A stretch of 64,000 nt of DNA from Coprinellus micaceus (Eukaryota > Basidiomycota > Agaricomycetes > Agaricales > Psathyrellaceae): assembly GCA_951394405.1 (NCBI GenBank), contig OX596335.1:1116001-1180000 (forward strand), in the 5' to 3' direction. This document shows, in pieces, positions 20,193 to 33,100 of this stretch; the stretch's first letter is position 1, and every line of letters starts with the position of its first letter. Under the pieces are notes generated by a model. It searched no databases, had not been told where the DNA came from, and was given only the letters and a program-made list of their open reading frames with translations. The position numbers were made by a program, and so were the translations under genes.

Positions 20193-21849
20193 TCACGAGC
20201 TATTATCCGAGGTGTCCGTCGAACTGCCCGTCTCCTCTCCTTCGTCCACATCTACATATGCACCCATATCATTAGAATCTTCAACATATGCAACCAAAGG
20301 AATTCTGAACGCACCCATCCCGTAATGACCATGGATAACTGGCGGCACAGGAGGTCGTTGCACCGGGACCTGCATCGGCGGACTCCTCTTAGGCGGGCCC
20401 GTCCCACTCCCCAGAGGCCTGCCCCTCCCCCTCGGGCCGCCTCCCGGCCCTCCGCCTTCTTGTCGTTCTCTCCCTGGAGCGACCCGGTTACTGAGATTGG
20501 GGCTCTTCGTAAAGGAGGACGTGGCAGAGGGGGTTTGGGCAGTCCCCGGAGAAGAGTCTCGTGAAGAGGAGGAGCCGGGGGATCGGTCGCGGGTGTAAGG
20601 CGCTGTGGAGGAGTCCCGTAGTTTGGAGGGGACGCGGGGGTTGGGGTGGTTCGAGGAGGAGTAGGTTGGTTGCTGTCGTGCAAAATGGGTGAGCACGGTG
20701 GGATTGCTAAGGGGAGAAGAGGGAGAGCGCACGTTGGATGCAACACCAGATCCGTCTCCTTCTGCTTTAAGTCGGGAAACGGGGGACAGGGGCTTGTTCT
20801 TGAGTTTCTTCGTTGGGGAGATTTGAGGCGAGGTTCCCTATTTCAACATATCATTCCGGTTAGCGTCCGTAATTACTTCGAAATGGTTGGAGTAGCTGCA
20901 CATACCCGCTTTCGCTTGAGAGAGTATGAATCGTCATCTGTTTTGGAAGTGAAGGTTTAGTAGCTCCTTAGGAGGACTAGAAGGAGAATGCGAGGACTGA
21001 CCTCGACCTTTGCCCTTATTGGGGGACCTGTCATCTGAGCCGTAGCCCATGTCCGAGGCGGGCGAGGCTGAGCGGCCTGCTTCGGAAGCGGGCCTGGGTG
21101 GAGATAACGTCGGGGTGATGGGGGGATAAACCAATGAGCTTAATGGATGGACGAGGTAGCACATCAAGCGCACCTGGCTTTGGAGTTATTTCGAGGAGCC
21201 CCACGTCGAGAGTTTGACAGGCCCATACACGAGCTTAAGTGAGGTGCGTATCTGTTCGACGAGATCTATAGGCCAATATGGGCAGTGGGGTGCCGTCACG
21301 GTTCGGTCAGGACGGTTCCATTCAACCTCAATGGCTACAATGACGTACCTGCCGCGAACATTGTAAACATTCGAGGTATAGCGTTCCACCTTCGCCCTTC
21401 CCATTCGTCGGTGTACTCGTACCGGTTCCCTTGTCGCCAGTCGATGAGGGTGTGCCTGACCGAGATGGAACGACGAGTTGGCTTGAAGAGGACGACATGT
21501 TGGCTAGAGATGGGGGTATGTGGACTTTATTACGAGAATCTTGAGCTTCGTGAACACATTCCCGACGTTAAGTAGATGTACCTGCGTTGCACCTGGATTA
21601 CACTGTAAATCATGGGGAGAAACGGAGAAGATGGTGCTCACTTTGCCTTGCAGACCTGACATATGGCTCCCGCGCGAGCTATTTCATGGTGTGCTGACAG
21701 TGCAGCGTCCATGACGAGTTCGTCGAGGATCGACGAGAGAATGAGCGACGACTAGCCGGAATGAGCCATTGAATGAAGTGCTTTCAGTTCAGTAGGCCGA
21801 CCACACACACCAGAGATGAGATCGTCTCCTCTCGTTCTGACTTTGGCAT
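20193..21849 (-). CDS. SGF11: Sgf11-like SAGA deubiquitinase-module subunit
   Basis: Eight exons (21849-21811, 21751-21656, 21602-21593, 21503-21349, 21265-21174, 21093-21002, 20937-20906, 20837-20193) join to 386 residues. The N-terminus MPKSEREETISSL, then ILSSILDELVMDAALSAHH, is the helix that docks Sgf11 into the SAGA deubiquitinase module. Cys94, Cys97, His109 and Cys113 (ECLQCSRQ, then YAPHLSSCMGL) form the Sgf11 zinc finger, followed by basic residues (SRRGAPRNNSKAR) suited to nucleosome contact. A long Ser/Pro-rich tail with KRKR follows; it is far longer than yeast Sgf11. The 10-nt third exon is forced by phase and remains the least certain part. The module removes ubiquitin from histone H2B. 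Confidence 0.82.
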
Positions 21850-22593
21850 CGTTCCAGGAGCTGTCGAACCGGTTGAAAGGGAGAAATAGACGCTCAAGAC
21901 GCAGGGACGCGTCGCGGGAACGTGGCGGAGGACAAGGTGGGCCGATCACATAAGCGGTGATGCAAAGACCGACGCGTCGTTTCTCGTGAGCAATACGCCC
22001 ATTCAATTGACTCCAATCCAATGAATACACCAGCAATTCATATCCAGTCACACTTGTCGAACTAGCGAGTATAGGTTAGGAGGCCAGGTCTGCCCACTTG
22101 GGAGGCCTCTGTGCTTCTCCTCTTCTCGAAGCGGTGCGGAAAAGGCTCGAGGCCTTCCAACCCACGGAAACCCCTATCGACGCGTCCATCCCACTCTTCC
22201 ACTCCCGGGTTTCCTTTTTCTGAGCCGATGTCGAGCCGTGTGGAGGCAAATCGGTGCCCGATCATTGGTGTTGTGACTGGCGCCAATATGAAACCGGCAT
22301 CTCGAGGGTCGCTGCTGCGCAGCTTTGAAGGCTTTTCCTTCTCCCCGTTTCCAAGGGAGATTTTACTGGAATATTTCTTAGAGATCCAAGGTGACCTGGA
22401 AGTGTTCTGCGCTGTGCAGGAGGCGATGGAGGGTGCGGGGGAAGAGCGGGCCGAGAGTGAACGCCGTGTGACACTGGCGTGACGGATAACAGCCGAGTTG
22501 AATTGGTCGACTCCTCGTCGGTTCCTGCGTTTCCCTTCTCCTCCCGACGCCTTCCTCCTCCCCGTCGTTCCCTACAGTCTCCTCTACCATTTC
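21850..22593. promoter_or_regulatory. Divergent promoter region SGF11 / SRPK with ACGCGT boxes
   Basis: This 744-bp spacer separates two genes read in opposite directions. ACGCGT occurs at 21907-21912, 21972-21977 and 22180-22185; the first two are followed by CG, as in the box before UNG1, and lie 58 and 123 bp from the SGF11 start. Short open frames here have no recognisable motif. Confidence 0.45.
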
Positions 22594-25686
<3,093 letters not shown>

Positions 25687-26512
25687 CCTATTGGCAGTCG
25701 GCCTTTGTTACCGGTGCGCCCCCCATTTTCTCCTCTCTTACCCTCGGCGATTTCCCCATCCCGACCGTTTCTCGCCCCGTGGACATTTGGTAGTTAACTT
25801 TTTTTATCTTGGGTTTTCTGGCAATTTAGAGGATTGCTTGCATCCTGCATGCATTGTCTCCTCCCCTCCTCATGCCATCCTCTCGTGTTTCCCCGCTTTC
25901 CGTGTGTGAATCTCCGGAGTTTTGGCTCCGTTATAGATGCATAGATTCCGTTTCTGTTTAATGCTCTCCCTACCTTATTCCTCCCTTCTCTCCACTTTCA
26001 GTTCTTCCTCATTTCCCCCTCACTCCATCTTGACTTGGTGCCTCTTTGATTTGTGCTCTTCCTTTTGGGATTGTTTCTTTCCTCTTGATCATTGCCCGAC
26101 ACCTCCCTCTCTCTCTCTCTCTCGCTGTCTCGTTTCCTGTATCTGACTGCCTGACACCCTATGTGTTTGTCCCATTACTTTCTCGTCTCTCTCATCTTTA
26201 CTTGTTCCCCCTCTGAGTCTCTTCTCTCCCATTGTTACTTGTGCCTTCCGGTCTGGCTCCTCAACTTGTCCGATTATGTGTTCCATTACAACATAGTACC
26301 ATACCCGTAGATTATATTCTACGCACCTCAACGTAGACGACCGCGAAATACACCCAAGCTTACTCACTCGCATCAAGGGAGCGCCCTCCCTCCTAGGACC
26401 AGGGCGCATGCGCTTTGGCGAGTTGATGGCTCGGAGGTTTGGGCGCGACTATCTAATCGATACCGCTTTCCAGGTTCATTCGTTTACTCGTACCACTTCT
26501 ACTGAGATTTCA
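25687..26512. other. Intergenic region with pyrimidine-rich tracts
   Basis: It covers the 3' UTR of the kinase gene and the promoter of the next F-box gene. It is unusually pyrimidine-rich on the plus strand and holds a CT microsatellite at about 26107-26125. The F-box reading frame is open upstream to 26408 but shows no family match there. Confidence 0.45.
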
Positions 26513-27907
26513 ATGATCCACGACCTTCCGCCCGAACTCATTGCTCAGATCTTCGACCTCTTGACCTTCAACCCCTCCCAATTTGGATCCACAAATCATG
26601 GGGAGGACATCGTGACACTAGCCACCATCTGTCGATATTGGCACGGAGTCCTCCTCACCCATCCACAATTTTGGAGCAAGCGTCGACTTCAAATTACCGG
26701 AAGACTCAGGAACGAGCCAGACCCGTTGGTACCGCGACTCGTGGCCCATCTCAAGCGATGGTTCGGGCGTGCAGGGGACCTCCCTCGAAACCTCAGCCTC
26801 ATCTTCGAAACCACTCCTCGCGAAACGAAGACACTGTACAACTACCTGATCCAGGAACACAGGTGGGGGGCCTTGGAGTTGGTGCTCGATGTCGCGCAAG
26901 CAACCAATTGGACATGGCTGGAGCAACTCATGAGAGGAGCTGCGAAGTGGAAAGATAGAAATGAGGGGCGCTGGTGCTGGCCGAGCCTCCACAGTCTAAT
27001 GATACGTGCTGGAGGGGCGACGTTCATAGGAGGCAGACGTAGCCTTCACCTCCCACTCCAATCCATAGCTCCCAATCTGCGAAACCTCATTTTGGATGTC
27101 GGACGTCTCGACGACCCCCAGTACACGGTTCTCGCATCCGTGCCTTGGGGAGGCCTCAAACACTTCGAATTCAACGGCGTAATCCCGGATAACGTCCACC
27201 TACGTTGGCATTTCCATGTCCCCGACCTGACCAAGGCCAGAAATTTAGAGACATTGAAGATTTGCTACCGATATGCCTATCACTCGTCTGGTAACATCCA
27301 GGCTTCTCCCCTGCGAAACCCAGTCACACACCGCAACCTCGTTCGCCTTACCCTCAGCGCACATTTCACCTCCATCTACCCATTCCTGAGTAGCGTCATA
27401 CTACCGTCGCTGCGGTCCCTCAATTTATCCTCCACAGTGTACAGCACTTTCGCTGAGTCCCACTTGATTCCACAGGGAGGGCGCGTCCCGACTCCATTGG
27501 CCGACGCCCTACGGAAGTTGGTTTCGATGTCCCAATGCCAGATAAAGGTGTTGAGCCTACATAACCTTCCAGGCCATCTCGACGACCTGCATGACATCCT
27601 GGCGGAGCTCCCGACGCTGGATTCCATCGGACTGCGCACCCCTTCGTTTCCAGGGTCAGACGAAGTTCTCTTTTCTCTTTTCCGGGACGATGGCGCACAC
27701 TCGCAAGTCCTCTGCCCCAACCTGCAGAGCTTCACCTACCGAACATGGAAGCACTCACTTGTCGCCCGTAGCTCAGATCAGGAGGACTTCGCGATGTTCA
27801 GACGCGACCCTCCGAAATGGTTTAAGGCGGAGGTATCGAAGGGAAACCATTCACGGGTCGTCAATAGTAGTCTCGTGAACCAGACTCTATATGATAGACG
27901 TCAATAG
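26513..27907 (+). CDS. F-box/LRR-like protein (copy 6), intact
   Basis: The start is placed at MIHDLPPELIAQIFDLL, which begins the F-box; an ATG at 26408 would add 35 unmatched residues. The protein has 464 residues. VTLATICRYWHGVLLTHPQFW completes the F-box. RWFGRAGDLPRNLSL, YLIQEHRWGALEL, QSIAPNLRNLILD, HFHVPDLTKARNLETL and HRNLVRLTLSAHF repeat the segment order of the other copies. LPTLDSIGLRTPSF and NLQSFTYRTW follow, and the end is FRRDPPKWFKAE. Compared with copies 1-5 it carries an extra block between the LRR-like region and the C-terminus. The last part and the following 110 bases are duplicated at 29,800. Expected role: SCF ubiquitin-ligase adaptor, target unknown. Confidence 0.82.
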   Translation: MIHDLPPELIAQIFDLLTFNPSQFGSTNHGEDIVTLATICRYWHGVLLTHPQFWSKRRLQITGRLRNEPDPLVPRLVAHLKRWFGRAGDLPRNLSLIFETTPRETKTLYNYLIQEHRWGALELVLDVAQATNWTWLEQLMRGAAKWKDRNEGRWCWPSLHSLMIRAGGATFIGGRRSLHLPLQSIAPNLRNLILDVGRLDDPQYTVLASVPWGGLKHFEFNGVIPDNVHLRWHFHVPDLTKARNLETLKICYRYAYHSSGNIQASPLRNPVTHRNLVRLTLSAHFTSIYPFLSSVILPSLRSLNLSSTVYSTFAESHLIPQGGRVPTPLADALRKLVSMSQCQIKVLSLHNLPGHLDDLHDILAELPTLDSIGLRTPSFPGSDEVLFSLFRDDGAHSQVLCPNLQSFTYRTWKHSLVARSSDQEDFAMFRRDPPKWFKAEVSKGNHSRVVNSSLVNQTLYDRRQ

Positions 27908-28022
27908 GTAGTTATCGCATCGTCAAAGGGACGTTACATCGAATGAAATTAACATGCATTATATAGGTAGATTGGAAACAAATGGGTTTAAAGAGGGTAA
28001 GGAGGTACAAAGCAAGGTCCGA
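27731..28022 (+). repeat. Dispersed repeat, left copy (3' end of F-box copy 6)
   Basis: This segment covers the last codons of the F-box gene and its downstream flank. It is closely matched by 29800-30044 in the same orientation. The shared core includes GGAGGACTTCGCG, GACGCGACCCTCCGAAATGG and GACGTTACATCGAATGAAA, followed by AATTAACATGCAT. Confidence 0.85.
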
Positions 28023-28416
28023 TTGCACTAATCCTTGCTGGTGGCCTGCACAGTTGCTGCGCCTGGGTGAAAACGACCCTGCGCGGGTGCCCCACTTCCA
28101 CAGGTGGCCGGTGGCGCTGGCTATGGCTTGGTCGAGGGAGATACCTCGACCAGGGCCTTATATCGCCTTTACAAGTTGATACTAAACGGATAAAATTGAG
28201 GGCGCCTCAGCGCTCCATTCACACTCGTTCCCTTAATCAAGGCGCTGAGCGTAAGTAGCTAATGTCTGAATTACTAAATGTACGAAGAGACTGCTCAACG
28301 TTTCAACCGCGTAACACTAAGCGGACCAAAGGTAACAGAAAACATGTGGTAAGAAGTTTCACATATGGTGGTACCAAACAAAGCTGCCCTTAAAAACCTT
28401 TCCAGTGCTCAAGCGC
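27908..28416. other. Convergent intergenic region with hairpins
   Basis: It lies between the 3' ends of the F-box gene and the HNH-like gene. TGGTCGAGG at 28129-28137 pairs with CCTCGACCA at 28144-28152, a nine-base stem with a six-base loop. CTCAGCGC and GCGCTGAG at about 28206 and 28242 form a further inverted repeat. They may be transcript-end structures. Confidence 0.4.
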
Positions 28417-29573
28417 TCAAGTGCTCACTGGCGGGTCAGCGGGGCCAAGGGGCTGGCAGTTGCTGGACCAGTTAATGAGAGCGTCTTGATCCCACCCGAC
28501 CTTCCCCATCTTTCGCGTGTGCTCGATGACTGACCCACGAGAAAGATTGCTTGATTCCTTTCGCTTGAAAGCTGGTGATGGATCGTCAGAGTCCACAGGA
28601 TCGTGATAAGCGCCCATCGTCTTGGAGTTTCCAGCACGATTCGGGGTCGGTGATAGTTGTCTCGGCCTCTTGCGATATGGACCGGAACCTCTCCCTTTTT
28701 CCGTGAAGACATCGTAGTCTTTGTCGTTGGGATCATCGCCGCCGTTTCCTTCGTCGTCATCCTCGGGGTAGGGAGGCCAATAGGTCAGATCAGACTTCGC
28801 TGCACCAGGGACAGGGACAGACCAAGATAGATATAATTTGAGGATGGTGGTGAGGATGGGAAATGTCTGTGTGAGGGCTTCAAATTCGTCTGTCGGCATA
28901 GAATGCAACCTATAACCGCCCGATACGATGACGAACTTTGGGTGAATGCGGCTGACAAGTGGGGAGAGAGTGGTGAAGGGGTACAGATGGGTCGTAAAGG
29001 CGTCATGGGCGAGTGGAATGCTGTCGTTCTGGCGGCTGAGCGCGATTTTCTCCATATTCTTGAGAGGTATGAGACAGTATTCGAACGTGTTGTCGCGATC
29101 CTACACACACCAGACGTCAGCGTTTCGGTCTCAGTCAGCCCTGGAACCGCCCTTACTTCAATGAGCGGGAACGACTTTCTGTTTGCCCGCAGGGGATCCC
29201 CGCGTAGAGCGCCAAGGTATCTCTGGACAATGTCTTCTGCCGGTACCAATATATACTGACCGGCGTCGAACATACGATGAAGGGAAGCGCCAGCTATTCA
29301 GATGCATTGAGTATGAAGGCTGCCACTAAGGTGCGAAAGCAGAGCGTACCAGGGAATACGTTCTGGCGTGTGTCCAGGTTCAATGTGTTGCTACGCATCC
29401 CCCAATGCCACTCCAGCGAGTCGAGCTAGGCATGGAGGTGGTGAGGTTACGATATATCAAACGACAGCAGAACTGCGTACCAATTGTTTATTTTTCCAGG
29501 TCTTTCGGGCCACGACATGACAATACTCGACGCCGCGTTCGGGCGGGAAATTCTCAATCAAGCATCGGGCCAT
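28417..29573 (-). CDS. HNH-endonuclease-like fungal protein
   Basis: A four-exon model (29573-29481, 29425-29350, 29293-29157, 29100-28417) closes in frame to 329 residues. VEYCHVVARKTWKNKQ, then DSLEWHWGMRSNTLNLDTRQN and ASLHRMFDAGQYILVP, resembles the HNH-type fold common in basidiomycete hypothetical proteins, where a Cys-His pair is followed by an Asn-rich strand and a second His. RDNTFEYCLIPL and LYPFTTLSPLVSRIHPKFVIVSGG follow, then a disordered acidic and basic tail. The 5' end is uncertain: the frame stays open upstream as far as an acceptor-like TTAG near 29632, so MARCLIENF at 29573 may be internal. Nuclease activity is not shown by the sequence. The family call is moderate. Confidence 0.55.
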
Positions 29574-29799
29574 GTTAGGGTCAGCCGCCTCAACACGAGA
29601 TTTGACGGATTTACGTCTGTCGTGCGTATTCGATCCTGGATCCGGGCGTGGAGTCTAAGTCGATGGTCTGCATGTGTAGAGGTGGTTGTGGTTCAACCCA
29701 AAGCCCTAGAATTCCGCCCTGGCAAAGAGTCAAGGGAAAGCATATTCTTGCACCGAATCTTGATAGAACACCCAAATTGGGACGTGCTCACCTGACCCT

Positions 29800-30044
29800 T
29801 TCGCCTACCAAGTACTCACTCATCGCCCATACCTCCAATTAGGAGGACTTCGCGCTGTTCAGACGCGACCCTCCGAAATGGTTCAAGGGACGTATCGAAG
29901 GGAATCCATTCATGAGTCACTAGTAGGTAGCTATCGCAGCGTCAACTGAGGGACGTTACATCGAATGAAATTAACATGCATAGAGATACTAGATTAGAAA
30001 CAAATGGTTTTTAAGAGGGTAAGAAAGTACAAAGCAAGGTCCGA
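29800..30044 (+). pseudogene. Duplicated 3' fragment of F-box copy 6 (right repeat copy)
   Basis: Homology to 27731-28022 begins at TTCGCCTACC and runs through EDFALFRRDPPKWFKG-like codons. The codons for the last 20 or so residues are missing or changed, and the rest is the former 3' flank. No F-box or upstream part is present, so it cannot encode a functional protein. It lies just beyond the 5' end of the HNH-like gene and on the opposite strand. Confidence 0.83.
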
Positions 30045-30184
30045 ATTGACGGCATGCCAGCGTGGTATCGATATCCTCAACGAACAAGTGCGAGAGAACG
30101 AATCGAAAGCATCAGCGAGTGACGAGAAGAAGGGTGTCATGGTAAAAAAACAGAGTCCTGGTAATAGTCCTTTCATGCAATAGC

Positions 30185-33100
30185 CTATTGCGGCCTGGGG
30201 ATGTCCTCGTCCTTCGGCCTGCTGCTGCGCATGCTGAACCTCGAAGAGGTCACATGCGACAGGGTACGCGCCATACGGTGATGACCCTCCCCACTCGACA
30301 CCGACGCACCACTGCTCGTGGCCTCTGGTGAGGGGTCAAAGTCCAACCTCAGCTGCAGCTGACCAGTGGGACGGAGCTCGACGAAGACATCAGCCTGGGA
30401 CATGCCCTCGGGCTGGATGTGTCTCCAGATCTCCACCTCCCCGTCAGCGATCTCCCTGTCCTTGCCGAGGGTCTTGTGGTCGTGAAGCCAGATATACGCC
30501 TTTTGGGTGTGAGAGGAGGCGGTGAACTTGAAGGTCTCGTTCCTAGATCGCAGTCAGCATACCAAGAAACACAAGGAAATTCGCGGCAACTCACCATTCA
30601 GGCGTAGACGTTTTACCGGTATGCTTCGTCTTCTGCTCCTTGTCTCCTACCCTCAAAGTAGCATACGGTTTCCAGTCCGATGTCGCCAAGTCCTTCGCGC
30701 CGACAACCGTCACCGTCAACGTCCCCGGCTCAGACGAGGCACCGGTAGCTACCCCATCGACAGGGAAAGGCGCGATTCCAGGGCCCAATGCCTCGTTCCC
30801 AGCCCCAACAGGTTTGGATGCCTGCCCACTCGGCGCCGCGGCCGGGGGCTCCGCAGGCTCAGGAAGGGCATCGAGAGCATTACCCTTGTTCTTCCCGCGC
30901 TTGAATACCGAAAGGACGTTGGTCGCCCCCCTCGCGGGCAGGCCACCAATTTGCGTAAGGGCACGCCCCGTAGTCGTCAACGTCGACGTGTTCTTCCTCG
31001 ACTTGGCGATAATCGCAGGCTGGAAGACAAGGCGCACACGGACATACCCCTTCTGCCCATGCTTCTCCGTCGAGAGAGGGAGATTCTGCTCGGACATCTC
31101 GAAGGGCTCGATATTGGCAAGATCAATTCTGGCCTCTCCAAGGCTCTTGGCCTGCTCGATCTGGTTCCAGTCGAAGAGCTCGACAGTGAAGTCAGCCGCG
31201 GCGCGGGAGGGCACGGTAGCCTCGAAGGACTCGTTCCACTCAGGCTTGAGAGTCTTCTTCTTGGTGTCGGACTTGAACACCTTCGCGTCGTTGAGGGTGA
31301 AGACGGCGTAAGGGTCGGACTTGCCGCTGCGGTCTGCGGCGCGGAGGTCGGTCGCTTCGACGAGCTCGACACGGACAATACCCTGGTCTGAAAGAGAAGG
31401 TCAGGACTATACTTTTGAGTTCAGAATATGAGCACTCACTGTTGCAGCTCTCCCTAGGCTCCAGCTGGACAGGAACAGGGATAAACCTCGTCTCGATTTC
31501 CACAGTCGACGACGGGTCCCCATCCCTATCGTTCAACGTGAACGTCTGCGGGTGGTTCAAAGTCGACGCCAAGAACTCCTTCGCATCTCCAACATACTCT
31601 GCCGCAATATCGTCCTTATCGTCGTCCTGGCTCTGATCGAGACGCAGCCACACCTGGCCAAAGTCGATCTCCTTGAGGAAGCCCTCGCCGACGTAGTCCC
31701 AGTTGGCGTGGGTGCTGCGGGACTTGGGGGTGGAGAAGCACGGCCAGTAGCCGTCGTCCATGAGGACTTCGATACGGCCCTTCTTGCCGAGACGTCCAGA
31801 CTTGACGTTGAAGACGATGATACCGGATTGGTGCTTCAACAGCTCCTCAGTAGGAATCTCTACACCATCAGAGGTGCCAACAGTTGACGCCATCGACACA
31901 GCGGAGACCGCAGACATGGGAGGGGCATCCGGATCCGTCTCCGGGGAGGGAGCGTTGACACTCTGAGCCGTCGGGCTGTCCGCAAAGTCCTGCGCCTTGA
32001 CACCGTCCACCGCGACACCGTTCTCGTCCGTGGTCTGGATCTTCGGCAACTCCTTCGTCTTGCGCCTCTTGGGCTTGATGGTGAGCTCCACCGGCGTAAA
32101 GTGCTCGTCGTCGGTATCGGCACGGTCGGATACCTCTCCGCTGTCCTCATTGTCGGAGGAGGGGGAGGCCTGACGCCCGGGCTTGAGGGCATCGGAAGAG
32201 TCGAACTTGATGCCCTTGAGCTTCATGGAGGGAATGAACTGCGCGTGGTAGTGAAGAGTGCCCTTGAACTGGCCGCCCTTGTTGAGACGGAGAGGTTCAG
32301 CGAACTCCTTCATGCCGAGACTTTCGAAAGGGTATAGGGTATCTTCGGAGGCGATGGCGAGGTTCGAGACGCGCAATTCCGTGACACCGAGGGATCGGTC
32401 CTTGGTCAGGTGCTGGTAATCCATAGCTTCGAGGAGGAGAGACTCGCGCAGCGAGTGAACGGGGACGTAAACGATCTCGTCCCAGACAGGGTTCAGGTTG
32501 TTGTTGATGACCTCAGTCCTAGCCTTGGTGACGTTCCTGACTTGGACGCGGACATAAGGATCGCTCTTCCCACCGAGAGTAGCCTCGACGTTCCTACACA
32601 AGCAGTTAGCACATCTTCAGGGTTTCAAAGGCGAAGTTGAAACTCACTTGACATCGACAGCCTTCTGCAACCACAGCCTCACAACTCCGATCGGCGGGGT
32701 ATACGAATCCGCACCCTCCAAGCTGCCCGCCATCGCCACAGGCTTCCACTCCGCGGTAACCCTAATCTTCCCACTCTTGCACTGACTGAGCGGGAACCAA
32801 TCCTTACCCGCCTTCTTCGCCTCAATCAAGTCAACCAACCGCACCGACATGTACCCCACACAAGGGTCCTTGAGGAAGTCGCGGTCGTCAATGACACGGA
32901 CAGTGACGACTTCGTTGCTCTTAGACGAGCAGAGGTACTCGTGAGCCTGCTCCCAGACAGGGCTGTTGGTGTGCTTGTACTTGCGAGTGATGAAGGCGGG
33001 TTTGGGCTTGGCGTTGAGGTAGAGCTTGGCCGTGGGGTTGAGCTCGCCGGAAAGGGACTGGGTGTGGTCGAGCTCCTTGGCTTGGTGAATGGTGATACGG

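Noticed and set aside
26107..26125. CT microsatellite as a regulatory element
   Set aside because: It is a simple repeat in a pyrimidine-rich UTR; nothing ties it to function.
30522..32337. Several 200-290-codon plus-strand frames
   Set aside because: They overlap the tricalbin exons, whose splicing and C2 motifs explain the sequence; the antisense frames are arginine-rich shadows.
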